The notes under the pieces: model-generated
Database searches by the model: none
The model's input: only the letters and a program-made list of their open reading frames with translations
Told to the model about the DNA's origin: nothing
Shown here: in pieces, positions 1 through 8,083 of the stretch
Layout of the letters: each line of letters opens with the position of its first letter
How positions within the stretch are numbered: position 1 is the first letter of the stretch
Position numbers and translations under genes: made by a program
Assembly: GCF_045038035.1 (NCBI RefSeq)
Contig: NZ_CP173427.1
Location: forward strand, 1 to 64,000
Direction: 5' to 3'
Source of the DNA: Paenibacillus_F chitinolyticus_A
GTDB lineage: Bacteria; Bacillota; Bacilli; Paenibacillales; NBRC-103111
DNA length: 64,000 bases

Positions 1-204
1 ATTCAGCCGGGCATCATTAACACGGAGATGAATGCGGGAACGCTGCAAGATCCGAACGGGCAAAAAAATGCGGCCGGGCTCTCCGTTTTCAACAGATGGG
101 GAGAACCCGACGACATAGCGGATGTTGCCGCTTTTCTCGCTTCGCCGGACAGCCGCTGGGTAACCGGCCAGTTGATCGACGCAAGCGGCGGATCGCACCT
201 GTAA
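1..204 (+). CDS. SDR-family oxidoreductase, 3' end only
   Basis: The open frame enters from the left edge and ends with TAA at 202-204. The visible 67 residues are the C-terminal part of a classical short-chain dehydrogenase/reductase: a Pro-Gly-Ile-Ile-x-Thr segment just after the catalytic region, the helix with GEPDDIADVAAFLASPDS, and the closing VTGQLIDASGG strand that packs at the subunit interface. Such enzymes use NAD(P)H to interconvert alcohols and ketones. The Rossmann motif and the YxxxK site lie outside the window, so substrate and cofactor cannot be judged. Confidence 0.85.
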   Translation: MQPGIINTEMNAGTLQDPNGQKNAAGLSVFNRWGEPDDIADVAAFLASPDSRWVTGQLIDASGGSHL

Positions 205-343
205 GCTGAAGCGATGAGCCGGAACGGGCATTCGGCTTTGCGGCCGGTTTCCCGACCTTCGGCTCAAAGCGGAAGGGCCTTGAATGGCCGTGTTAGAATC
301 CTCAGCGGAGCCGGACGCGTTTGTTATGGCCTTACGTCCGATT

Positions 344-478
344 CTATGGAACGGTTTCTCCCAGATCCCGCATCACCATCTCGAGAATCAGCCTCGTATC
401 CTGCTCAAGCTCGCCGTTCAAATGTTCGTGGATTATCAGCCGCAACCGGGTGCCTGTTGTTTTTTTCCAAGAGCTTTT
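344..478 (-). pseudogene. Possible remnant of a regulator-like gene (unidentified)
   Basis: Reading the minus strand, about 44 codons run without a stop to TAG at 344-346 and give an amphipathic helical segment (residues like RLRLIIHEHLNGELEQD followed by LILEMVMRDLGETVP). The composition is protein-like and resembles the last helices of a TetR-type effector domain, but no start codon or DNA-binding part is present and a TAG lies just upstream. I cannot name it with confidence; it may be chance. Confidence 0.22.
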
Positions 479-485
479 CTATACT
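457..485 (+). promoter_or_regulatory. Sigma-A type promoter of the ankyrin gene
   Basis: TTGTTT at 457-462 and TATACT at 480-485 are separated by exactly 17 bp. The ankyrin gene starts 34 bp downstream with a GGAGAGG ribosome binding site in between. No other promoter candidate fits as well in this gap. Confidence 0.5.
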
Positions 486-518
486 TCTTGTAAGACTTGG
501 GGTAGGAGAGGATAATCG

Positions 519-1602
519 ATGATCCAACTGAAAGATATCGGGAAATTCGAGAAGCTGCCGGAAATCGCGATGCACATTTACCAAGGAAATACGCCGGCTC
601 TGCGGGAAGCCATTGCGGCAGGCTGGGATATCGAAGAGGGCATTGAACTGAGCAAGTACACGACGCTGAGTCCGCTCGACTTGGCGCTTATATCGGAGAG
701 ACTAGACGTTGTAAAGCTGCTGGCAGAGAACGGCGTTAACCTGAATGTTCCTCGTAATCCGGCTTTTTTGCGGGCTGTCCGCTATTGCAAGGAAGACATC
801 GTCCGCTATCTTGCGGGACAGGGAGCTAAAGCGGACAAGCTCAATCACGTGGGGTCTGGCGCATACTCGCAGGCCTATTATGGCAATAAAAACAATATTC
901 CGCTCCTCCATGAGCTGGGATTGGATATAAAGAAGCACGGCAGCGCCGTATTGCGCCAGGCCGTGTCGGACCATGATCTTAAGACACTCGGGTATTTACT
1001 CGATCATGGGGCGGACATCGATTACAATAAACCGGACCAAGTTTATCCTTATCAAGCGACTCCTTTAACTGTTGCCGTGCGCATAGGCAATGTCGCAATG
1101 GTCAAGTATTTGATTGAACGCGGTGCGGACATTACGATAACGGAAAAGGACGGCGACCGGGCGTATACGATTGCGGTGGGCAATAAGAATGCCGCTTTGG
1201 CCGACTATTTGAAATCCCTGGAGCCGGCTGAGCTTCATGATAGAGAGAACAAGAAATTTGAGCTGCAAAAGTATAAGTTGACCGACGAACTGATCGCCTT
1301 CCTCACCGGGGATGAGCTGCGCCTGGAGCTGGCGCCGAATGACTATGACATCGGGTATCGACTTTTTCACCTTGACCGATACGATTGAAATGAAAGTCGG
1401 CCGGCAAAAGCTGCTTCGTCTGTCGGCCGATATCGACAATTACTCCGATCTGCAGCTTGTGTGGAATCCGAAGAAGAAAGGCTCCGTCGGCTGTTACGAC
1501 GTGGAGCATCAGGAGTATGCGGATTTGTGCGGGTTTACGGAATTCCTCGCGAACCCTGGAACCTACCTCATTAAATTCCTTGAGGGAGACCTGCAAGAAT
1601 AG
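519..1602 (+). pseudogene. Ankyrin-repeat protein gene with a frameshift
   Basis: The first frame (ATG 519, GGAGAGG site 7 bp before) encodes about 280 residues of ankyrin repeats of the LDLALISERLDVVKLLAENGVN and TPLTVAVRIGNVAMVKYLIERGAD type, i.e. helix-turn-helix protein-interaction repeats. It ends at TGA 1386-1388 in an unnatural tail. The next frame continues from about 1357 to TAG 1600-1602 with a well-formed C-terminal domain (IDFFTLTDTIEMKVG, then VWNPKKKGSVG and FLANPGTYLIKFLEG). Fusing the frames near 1356-1358 gives one continuous protein of about 360 residues; loss of one TA unit from a TATA run there would explain the shift. Either a real mutation or an assembly error. The C-terminal domain is one I associate with Bacillus ankyrin proteins of unknown role. 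Cytoplasmic, no signal peptide. Confidence 0.75.
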
Positions 1603-1761
1603 ACATTATCCGGCGGTAAACCTGTCAATCAAGCGACTGCCGCGTTCTGCGGACGCCGCTTTTTTTATATCCGAACAAGGCCCGCGTTGTTTATCTTTTC
1701 CAAAGTCGTAATACTTTCGCCCTGTTGGCATGCCGGGAAGTATGGGATGATGAATCCATCA

Positions 1762-1790
1762 AAGGTTCGGAGTCACGGACTGTGAACCTT
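1762..1790 (+). ncRNA. Simple hairpin in the leader of the TerD-like gene
   Basis: AAGGTTC (1762-1768) pairs perfectly with GAACCTT (1784-1790) around a 15-nt loop. It stands directly before the tandem structured units and may belong to the same transcript. It has no T-run, so it is not an intrinsic terminator. Confidence 0.4.
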
Positions 1791-1793
1791 GAG

Positions 1794-1951
1794 CTTCAGG
1801 CTATTGCGATCCTTCCTTCTACTTCATTGGGCGAATTAGGATCGCAGCTTTCCTGAAGGATTTCTATCCGCGAGAGGAGGCGTCCAGGCTATCATAGTCC
1901 TTCCTTCTATGGTATTTCACCAAAGGCAGTAGGGGTATGGCTTTCCTGGAC
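1794..1951 (+). ncRNA. Tandem structured RNA units with covarying stems
   Basis: Two units share one architecture. Unit A (1794-1858): outer stem CTTCAGG/CCTGAAG, internal loop CTATT opposite AGCTTT, inner stem GCGATCC/GGATCGC, then the loop segment TTCCTTCTA and a small apical TTC/GAA stem. Unit B (1882-1951): outer stem GTCCAGG/CCTGGAC, internal loop CTAT opposite GCTTT, inner stem CATAGTCC/GGGGTATG, TTCCTTCTA again, and an apical TGGT/ACCA stem. Stem sequences differ between units while pairing is kept, and the unpaired segments are conserved, which is what a functional RNA would show. Unit B is followed by CTCTTTTT and then at once by the start codon of the next gene, so its outer stem could act as a terminator. 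I cannot match it to a named riboswitch class. Confidence 0.6.
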
Positions 1952-1958
1952 TCTTTTT

Positions 1959-4061
1959 ATGAACATAAATACGATCTATTTACGCAGAGCGGGCAAAGTG
2001 ATTGTGGAGCAAGGAGAAGGCGCGGGTCGTCTTTCTAAGGCTTACTTGGCCGCGGCTATGAAAAATATCGAATCCCTTGGATTTACGTTCTCCCATCGCT
2101 TGATGCGCGCCGTGTGTACCTTATCCAAAGAGCGGTTCGAAGCGTTCTATCGCGGGCTGATCAGGGATCTGAAACGGATGGTCGGCGCCCATGTGGCGTA
2201 TAAGCCGATGTATCCGGACTTTCCGGCGCAGGTGATGCAGGAACAGGATGAGGAGCTTTACTTGAACGCCTTTTATCATTATCTGACGCACGAATTGCCT
2301 GAGTATGAGACTGCGCAAAGACTTCCGCTGCGGGACGAGGCAGACTTGAAAGTCATTGATCTTGGAAGCAAAGCGGAGTTTCATGTCCTGATAAGCCGGC
2401 TGATTCAAGCCAAGACGTCGGTCTCCGGGACGGACAAGGAAGATATTGACGCGGCTATAGAGTGTGCGGACCCGGATGAATTGGACGCGATTCTTCCGTC
2501 CGAGATCCCGTTCAAGGAGAACGCGGCCTTCGTGGCGGCTTCCTTGATGAAGCATGACAAGGCCGGTTTGGAGCGGATCGGGCGATACTTTAGAACCGCA
2601 ACGGATGTCCTTCGTCTGGCCGCGGCCTGGTCGGATGGCGATGTCAGTCTCGCCGAAGCCGTGCGTTACCGCAAATTTAAGCGCAGCGAGAGACGGCTGC
2701 TGCTGGGATTGCTGGAACGGTGTCATCCCATTACGGAAGATATGCTGAGATATAAGGAGCGCTGGGTCCGGCTGGGAGAGATTCTGCATCCTTCCGAGTA
2801 TAAGAACCGTTTTCAGCGTTGTCAGGAGGCTTTCGGAATTTTACGCGACAAGAAGCCCTTTACGACGTTCGGCGGGAGCGTGGAACTGGCCTTCCGGTAT
2901 GGGCAGGTGTGGACGTTGATCGATCTGCTCATGCAGCGCCCGGGCGAATTTGCTAGAAGGCTCGATCAACTACTGAGGTCCACCGAACAGAAGGAGTATG
3001 TCGTGCTGGCATTCGGCGAAGTGGCCGGTCAGGTATCGACGCCCGTGCTGCTGCAGGTGAAGAATCATTTTGCCCGCCGCCATGAGCGTCCCGAGCTGCG
3101 CGTCTTCTTCCCGAAAGGCAATGCGGCCAAAGCGTTTGCGATCCCCCATACGCTCCCGAAAATCAGCGAAACGGTCTGCCAAGACATCGTTGAATTGTGC
3201 GAAAAAACGCTTATTCGGCGATTCTCCGAACTGCCTCCCTTGGGGAAGACGCATGTCGATAAACGTTTGAAGGACTATCATGTGCCGTTCTCCCAACGTT
3301 CGGCAAGCAAAGCGCTGCATACGCTTGTAAGGGGAAGCCGTGTGCCGATGGGGGAGGGAGACACGATCCGTTTCTTCAACTGGTGGAAAGAAGGAACCGT
3401 GGACGGCAAGCCTACGGGCCGGGTGGATATCGACTTGTCCGCCGTCATGTATGACCGCAACTGGGAGTATGTCGAGCACATATCGTATACGAATCTGCGA
3501 TCCTCCAAGTACCAGGCCGTCCACAGCGGAGACATCGTGTCGGCGCCTCAAGGAGCCTGCGAGTTCATTGATCTGCATATTCCTTCCATCGTCGACTACG
3601 GCGGGCGTTATATTGTGGCTTCCCTGCATTCCTTTACGGAACAGCCGTATTGCGATTTGCCGGAGTGCTTCGCAGGCTGGATGATGCGTAAGAAACCCGG
3701 TTCCGGGGAAATCTTCGAGCCTTCGACGGTGGTCAACAAAATCGACGTCACCGCCGACACGCGGATCGCCATTCCCGTCATCCTGGATTTGGTGGAACGT
3801 ACGGTCATCTGGACGGACTTGTCCCTAACGAAACAACCTCACTGCTATAACAATGTGGAGGGAAATCAGAAGGGAATGGTTTTGATCGGCAAAGCCATGA
3901 CTACTTTACGAAAGCCGGATTTGTACGACTTATTCCTTCTCCATGCGAAAGCAAGAGGGACAGCGGTTGATACGGCGGATCAGGCAGACACGATATTCTC
4001 GGTGGATAGCGGGGTAACTCCCTACGATATCGAGCAGATTATGGCGGAATATGTGGTTTAA
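1959..4061 (+). CDS. Large cytoplasmic protein with C-terminal TerD-like domain
   Basis: A 700-residue protein without signal peptide or membrane segments. Roughly the last 210 residues (from about 488) resemble the TerD domain of tellurium/stress-resistance proteins: an RVDIDLSAVMYD strand, a YVEHISYTNLRS strand, then GDI, a YIVASLHSFTEQP strand and ECFAGWMMR. In the family the acidic strand residues bind Ca2+. The first 450 residues are mostly helical and I do not recognise them; long proteins of this layout are known in Gram-positive bacteria without a settled function. No terB/terC/terD/telA genes are nearby. The ATG at 1959 has no ribosome binding site: it directly follows a T-run. The N-terminal MNINTIYLRRAGKV still looks like a natural start, so translation may be leaderless or depend on RNA refolding. 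Confidence 0.6.
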   Translation: MNINTIYLRRAGKVIVEQGEGAGRLSKAYLAAAMKNIESLGFTFSHRLMRAVCTLSKERFEAFYRGLIRDLKRMVGAHVAYKPMYPDFPAQVMQEQDEELYLNAFYHYLTHELPEYETAQRLPLRDEADLKVIDLGSKAEFHVLISRLIQAKTSVSGTDKEDIDAAIECADPDELDAILPSEIPFKENAAFVAASLMKHDKAGLERIGRYFRTATDVLRLAAAWSDGDVSLAEAVRYRKFKRSERRLLLGLLERCHPITEDMLRYKERWVRLGEILHPSEYKNRFQRCQEAFGILRDKKPFTTFGGSVELAFRYGQVWTLIDLLMQRPGEFARRLDQLLRSTEQKEYVVLAFGEVAGQVSTPVLLQVKNHFARRHERPELRVFFPKGNAAKAFAIPHTLPKISETVCQDIVELCEKTLIRRFSELPPLGKTHVDKRLKDYHVPFSQRSASKALHTLVRGSRVPMGEGDTIRFFNWWKEGTVDGKPTGRVDIDLSAVMYDRNWEYVEHISYTNLRSSKYQAVHSGDIVSAPQGACEFIDLHIPSIVDYGGRYIVASLHSFTEQPYCDLPECFAGWMMRKKPGSGEIFEPSTVVNKIDVTADTRIAIPVILDLVERTVIWTDLSLTKQPHCYNNVEGNQKGMVLIGKAMTTLRKPDLYDLFLLHAKARGTAVDTADQADTIFSVDSGVTPYDIEQIMAEYVV

Positions 4062-4072
4062 GTTGGGAGGGT

Positions 4073-4099
4073 AAAAGGGGAGCAACCGCTCCTCTTTTT
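4073..4099 (+). terminator. Intrinsic terminator after the TerD-like gene
   Basis: AGGGGAGC (4076-4083), loop AACC, GCTCCTCT (4088-4095), then five Ts. Confidence 0.7.
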
Positions 4100-4199
4100 G
4101 CGTTTCTGAGCCGGTTCGCAAGGACAGGAATCCAAATCTTGAATTTTTAATGAACTTTTCCATTGTTCTCCGTTGCAGGCGGGAAAATATTTTGTTACT

Positions 4200-4239
4200 A
4201 TTTAGACATATAATATTTCGATATCTAAATATTATATCG
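4200..4239 (+). promoter_or_regulatory. AT-rich inverted repeats before the MFS-SDR-MarR cluster
   Basis: Two overlapping dyads: ATTTAGA (4200-4206) with TCTAAAT (4224-4230), and CGATAT (4219-4224) with ATATCG (4234-4239). The rest of the 4100-4390 gap is otherwise featureless. They lie about 150 bp before the MFS start and are plausible binding sites for the MarR protein encoded at the end of the cluster. No clean -35/-10 pair could be fixed. Confidence 0.3.
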
Positions 4240-4390
4240 CGCGTATATCATGATTGTTCCTCCAAGAAAGGAGCCTGGGGCATCGGGGAGAATGAACAGC
4301 ATTGATAGGCTTCGCCATTTGTGAGAATGGCATAATGCAGCATCATCTTATGTTGGAACGGATATTAGAAACGGGGAGCGAAGAAATTTT

Positions 4391-5659
4391 ATGAGCCAAA
4401 ACAAGAGGAAAATTCACTATGCGTGGTGGATTTTGCTAGGGCTTTGCATGATGGTCGGCTTGGGTAAAGGTACCCTGAATAACTCAGCCGGTCTTTTTTT
4501 GCGGCAAGTTTCCAAGGATCTTGGAGTCGGAATGGGCAGTTTGACACTGTATTTCAGTGTCTCGGCTATCGTTACGATGGTCTTTTTGCCGATTGGCGGC
4601 AAATTATTGGCGAAGTATGATACCCGGATGCTATTAAGCGGCGCGGTCGTTTTGCAGGCTGGAGCGTTTGCGTTGTTCGGTCTGATGAACTCGGTTTGGG
4701 GCTGGTACGTCCTTGCGATTCCTCTCGCTGTGGGCGGCGTATTCATTACCGTTATCGCAGGACCGGTATTAATTAACCAATGGTTTAAAAAGAGCAAGGG
4801 TCTGGCCCTTGGAATTATGGGAGCGGCAGGCGGAGCTATCGGCGCCATTTCCCAACCGGTTGTCGGCAATCTGATCGCTAACCAGGGCTGGAGGACCTCC
4901 TATATCATCGTCGGGATTGCGGTCATCGTTATCGTTGTTCCCATCGTGATCCTGCTCTTAAGGAAGTCACCTCTTGAAAAGAAAACGCTTCCTTATGGAG
5001 CGGAGGCTTCAGGCACTACAATGGCAAGCGCTGCGGCTAAAGGAACGGAAAACAAAGGGGTGACATTGGCGGCCGCCAAAAAGTCCTCTGCCTTCTACGC
5101 GCTCATCGCTTTTTTCTTCCTTATTACATCGGCGGCAAGCTTTTCGGTGCACATTCCGACGTATCTGATGAACAAAGGATTCGATGTAACCTTCGCGGGC
5201 AATGTGATGGCGACCAATATGATCGGCGTGCTGATCGGTTCCTTGGTTATCGGCTATGCGAGCGATAAAATCGGCACCAGAAATACCACGTTTATCGCCA
5301 TGATTCTGGGCGTGCTGGCCATCGGGCTGTTGTTATTCGCGGCGACCAGCACGCTTGTCATCTCGTTGGCTGTAGGACTCTTCGGTCTTGTCTCCGCCTC
5401 TATCGGAACATTGGGTCCGGCTCTTACCTCAAGCCTGTTCGGCAACAAGGAATACAGCCAGATTTATTCCAATGCTTCCATGGGCCTCGCGATCTCATCG
5501 ATTATCGCTCTGCCGGCCTACGGATTCGTATTCGACTTTACGGGAAGTTACACCCCCGTATTGTATGCCATCGGCATCATGCTGATCATTAACATCGTCT
5601 GCATAAGCATTGCCTTCGGCGGGAAGAAGAAGCTTGAAGAGGCGGGCTTGTGGAATTAA
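4391..5659 (+). CDS. MFS transporter, oxalate/formate antiporter-like
   Basis: 422 residues with twelve predicted membrane helices. It opens with a YAWWILLGLCMMVGLGKG helix typical of the OFA/monocarboxylate branch of the major facilitator superfamily and contains the loop signature NQWFKKSKGLALGIMGAAGGAIG between helices 4 and 5. A hydrophilic central loop (about residues 195-235) separates the halves. Family members carry small carboxylates or related anions; the substrate here cannot be read. GGGGAGCG lies 8-13 bp before the ATG. The two SDR genes and MarR gene that follow on the same strand suggest uptake or export of the compound they act on. Confidence 0.85.
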   Translation: MSQNKRKIHYAWWILLGLCMMVGLGKGTLNNSAGLFLRQVSKDLGVGMGSLTLYFSVSAIVTMVFLPIGGKLLAKYDTRMLLSGAVVLQAGAFALFGLMNSVWGWYVLAIPLAVGGVFITVIAGPVLINQWFKKSKGLALGIMGAAGGAIGAISQPVVGNLIANQGWRTSYIIVGIAVIVIVVPIVILLLRKSPLEKKTLPYGAEASGTTMASAAAKGTENKGVTLAAAKKSSAFYALIAFFFLITSAASFSVHIPTYLMNKGFDVTFAGNVMATNMIGVLIGSLVIGYASDKIGTRNTTFIAMILGVLAIGLLLFAATSTLVISLAVGLFGLVSASIGTLGPALTSSLFGNKEYSQIYSNASMGLAISSIIALPAYGFVFDFTGSYTPVLYAIGIMLIINIVCISIAFGGKKKLEEAGLWN

Positions 5660-5702
5660 TCAGCCAGTGAATCCATCATCCAAGGAAATGAGGGACCTAC
5701 AC

Positions 5703-6452
5703 ATGAAATTACAAGGTAAAGTCGCCATCATCACAGGCAGTGCCTCGGGAATCGGCCGCGGCATCGCACTTGCCATGGCCAAAGAGGGAGCGCATGTCGC
5801 CATTGTCGACGTGAACGAGCAGAAGGGGCAGGAAACCCTTGCGGAAGTCAATCAACACACGGAGGGATGCCTGTTTATCAAGGATATTTCCGTTAAAGAA
5901 AATGCCAATGAAATCGTAAATGAAGTCGTCAAGAAGTTCGGCAAGCTGGATATTCTCGTGAATAACGCGCATGCTTCCAGACAGGCTTCCTTCGTAGAGA
6001 CGACGCAGGAGCTGCTGGATTTGTCTTTCGGGACAGGCTTCTACCCGACGTTTCATTTCATGCAGGCCGCTTACCCCGAGTTGAAAAAAACGAAGGGCAA
6101 GGTCATCAACTTCGCTTCGGGCGCGGGTCTTGACGGACAAGTGACCCAAACTTCTTACGCGGCGGCCAAGGAAGCGATCCGCGCCATTTCCCGCGTTGCC
6201 GCCAATGAGTGGGGCCCGGACGGCATCAACGTCAACCTGATCTCGCCGATCGCACTGACGCCGGGCGTGGAGCAGTGGCGTGAGAGCGCGCCGCACCTGT
6301 ACGATGCGATGATCGAGCGTATACCGCTTCGCCGTCTCGGCGATACGGAGCAGGATATCGGCCGTGTCGCCCTATTCCTGGCAAGTGACGACTCGAATTA
6401 TATTACCGGCCAAACCATTATGGTGGACGGCGGTTCAATCAAACTACGTTAG
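5703..6452 (+). CDS. SDR-family oxidoreductase
   Basis: 249 residues. The start at 5703 is chosen over upstream in-frame codons because GAGGGA sits 7 bp before it and the product begins MKLQGKVAIITG as in other SDRs. The cofactor motif TGSASGIG is at about residues 11-18; the usual NNAG is NNAH (about 84-87); the active site is SxxAGL ... SYAAAKEA, with Tyr and Lys of YxxxK at about 154 and 158. The enzyme is soluble and uses NAD(P)(H) on an unknown alcohol or ketone. It lies 43 bp after the MFS gene and 12 bp before a second SDR gene, so the three are probably cotranscribed. Confidence 0.85.
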   Translation: MKLQGKVAIITGSASGIGRGIALAMAKEGAHVAIVDVNEQKGQETLAEVNQHTEGCLFIKDISVKENANEIVNEVVKKFGKLDILVNNAHASRQASFVETTQELLDLSFGTGFYPTFHFMQAAYPELKKTKGKVINFASGAGLDGQVTQTSYAAAKEAIRAISRVAANEWGPDGINVNLISPIALTPGVEQWRESAPHLYDAMIERIPLRRLGDTEQDIGRVALFLASDDSNYITGQTIMVDGGSIKLR

Positions 6453-6464
6453 GAGCAATGCAAA

Positions 6465-7199
6465 ATGGGACAATTGGATAACAAAGTAGCGATCATTACC
6501 GGAGGAGCTTCGGGTATCGGCGAACGCATGGTGGATCTTTTCGCACAGGAGGGCGCCATCGTTATCGCAGCGGACATCAATGAAGAAGCGCTTGAGAGAG
6601 CCAGCCAGAAGCAGAATGTACACGGTATGAAGCTGAACGTGGCTTCGGATGAAGACTGGGCGGCGCTTGCGAAAGAAGTAAACGACCGCTTCGGCAAAAT
6701 CGACATCCTCGTGAACAACGCGGGCATCTCTTCGGAAAAACCTTTCCAAGAAATCGATGCGCAGGATTGGCAGAAAATGCTCTCCATTAACGGCTTCGGT
6801 CCGTTTGCCGGTATAAAGCATGTTACTCCGTACATGGCTGAACAGAAGCAAGGCTCCATCGTCAACATTTCTTCGTACACGGCTATGATCGGCCAAGGTT
6901 TCAACCACTACTCCGCATCCAAGGGTGCGGTACGCGCCCTGTCCAAAGCGGCTGCCGCAGCATTCGGCCGTCAAGGCATCCGCGTGAACGCTCTGTTCCC
7001 GGGGATCATTGAAACTCCGATGACTCAAGCTCTGAGCACTTCCAAGGATCTGCTGGGCCGTTTGATTCAAATGACGCCTCTGCAGCGCCTGGGACAGCCG
7101 GACGACATCGCCAAGGCGGCTTTGTTCCTGGCCTCCGACGCTTCTTCGTATATTACGGGTTCCGAGTTAGTGATTGATGGTGGATACTCGGCTCAATAG
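6465..7199 (+). CDS. SDR-family oxidoreductase
   Basis: 244 residues, classical SDR. TGGASGIG (about residues 12-19) binds the nucleotide, NNAG is intact at about 85-88, and the catalytic residues are in ISSYTAMIGQ and HYSASKGAVRALS (YxxxK). The C-terminal ASSYITGSELVIDGGYSAQ is typical. It follows the preceding SDR gene by 12 bp with AGGAG before the ATG. Two adjacent SDRs with a transporter may carry out successive redox steps on one compound; the pair is not a recent duplication, since their middle regions differ widely. Confidence 0.85.
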   Translation: MGQLDNKVAIITGGASGIGERMVDLFAQEGAIVIAADINEEALERASQKQNVHGMKLNVASDEDWAALAKEVNDRFGKIDILVNNAGISSEKPFQEIDAQDWQKMLSINGFGPFAGIKHVTPYMAEQKQGSIVNISSYTAMIGQGFNHYSASKGAVRALSKAAAAAFGRQGIRVNALFPGIIETPMTQALSTSKDLLGRLIQMTPLQRLGQPDDIAKAALFLASDASSYITGSELVIDGGYSAQ

Positions 7200-7212
7200 C
7201 GTGTAAGATTAT

Positions 7213-7250
7213 GACAGTCCTTAATTTTCATTAAGGGCTGTCGTTTCTTT
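7213..7250 (+). terminator. Intrinsic terminator between SDR and MarR genes
   Basis: A 13-bp stem with one G-U pair (7213-7225 with 7230-7242), a 4-nt loop, then TCGTTTCTTT. It separates the MarR gene from the SDR genes, or attenuates readthrough. Confidence 0.65.
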
Positions 7251-7266
7251 TATCAAGGAGGATTTT

Positions 7267-7680
7267 ATGGAAGAGCAAACGGTTTTCGAACTTATACATA
7301 ACATGGACAAATTCACCAACGGACTGATTATCCAGTGGAACAAAACATTCAATGAGGATCTCGGGGTTTCTCATGTTCTTGTGCTCGGTCATCTCAAGCA
7401 AAACGGGAAAAGCCGGCCTTCGGACATTGCGAAAATATTGGGCCTTACTCCGCCCACGCTCAGTTATTTATCGGAAAAGCTCGTCGCCAAAAAGCTGGCT
7501 GTCCGGACGGTAGATGAGTCCGACCGCCGCATTATTTATTTGGGCATTACCGACGCAGGCGCCGAAGTCCTTAAGCGGGCCTCTTTGGAGGGAGAAAGAC
7601 TGCGCAGAAATTTATTCGAAAAGTTAACCGACGAGGAAAGGGCGGAACTGGCGAATCTATTTAAAAAGCTGAACAGCTAA
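7267..7680 (+). CDS. MarR-family transcriptional regulator
   Basis: 137 residues with a winged helix-turn-helix in the middle: LKQNGKSRPSDIAKILGLTPPTLSYLSEKLVAKKLAVR, then the wing DESDRRIIYLGITDAG. Helices at both ends form the dimer interface. It starts 6 bp after AAGGAGG. MarR proteins normally repress neighbouring genes and release DNA when they bind a phenolic or oxidised ligand, so it probably controls the MFS-SDR-SDR genes upstream. It is clearly related to the MarR gene at 35084, which also sits next to an SDR gene. Confidence 0.85.
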   Translation: MEEQTVFELIHNMDKFTNGLIIQWNKTFNEDLGVSHVLVLGHLKQNGKSRPSDIAKILGLTPPTLSYLSEKLVAKKLAVRTVDESDRRIIYLGITDAGAEVLKRASLEGERLRRNLFEKLTDEERAELANLFKKLNS

Positions 7681-7812
7681 GATTACATCGCGGTGTGCCT
7701 TAAGACCCGAGGGAAGAGAGATGACCTCGAACTTTTATACGGAAGAACAAGCCGTCGCGATTTTCAACCATCGTAAACCGGATAACCGGAAAAACGTTTC
7801 AAAACGCTTGCG

Positions 7813-7929
7813 GTAAAACGCCCTCCTTTGATCAATCGTCTATCCCAGCATCAATTGGCTAGTTATCTCGGCATTGCCTTGGAATCCTTAAGCAGATTTA
7901 AGAGGCGGGTGCGTCAAGATAAGATTTAG
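7813..7929 (+). pseudogene. Remnant of a Crp/Fnr-family regulator (C-terminal HTH)
   Basis: The plus-strand frame ending TAG 7927-7929 encodes RPPLINRLSQHQLASYLGI followed by ALESLSRFKRRVRQ. This is the DNA-binding helix-turn-helix of Crp/Fnr-type activators, in which QHQLASYLG(I/M)TPESLSR is highly conserved. The cyclic-nucleotide-binding-like N-terminal domain is missing and no start codon with a ribosome binding site is present, so only the tail of the gene survives. Confidence 0.7.
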
Positions 7930-8083
7930 AAGAGCCTCCACCTCACACAGAGCTTTTTCCCTCTCTTGCCAAAAGCCATATTCCAAAGCCCGATTCCCCT
8001 GCAACAATAGGTTAGGTTCATTGACTTCATCAAGGGTGAGCCTTCTTTCGCGAAAATAATCTTGCAGTGAACGATTATTTCGC
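7888..8083 (-). other. Unidentified protein-like reading on the minus strand
   Basis: Minus-strand codons ending TAA at 7888-7890 read through about 60 residues of plausible protein (LQDYFRERRLTLDEVNEP, then NRALEYGFWQEREKALCEVE). There is no convincing start codon and the 3' end overlaps the Crp remnant, so this may be a second gene fragment or chance. I do not recognise a family. Nothing else was found in this gap. Confidence 0.2.

Noticed and set aside
7721..7816. Short plus-strand frame (31 codons) after the first MarR gene
   Set aside because: No ribosome binding site at a useful distance beyond a GAAGAGAG run, no recognisable family, and it lies in a region of gene debris.
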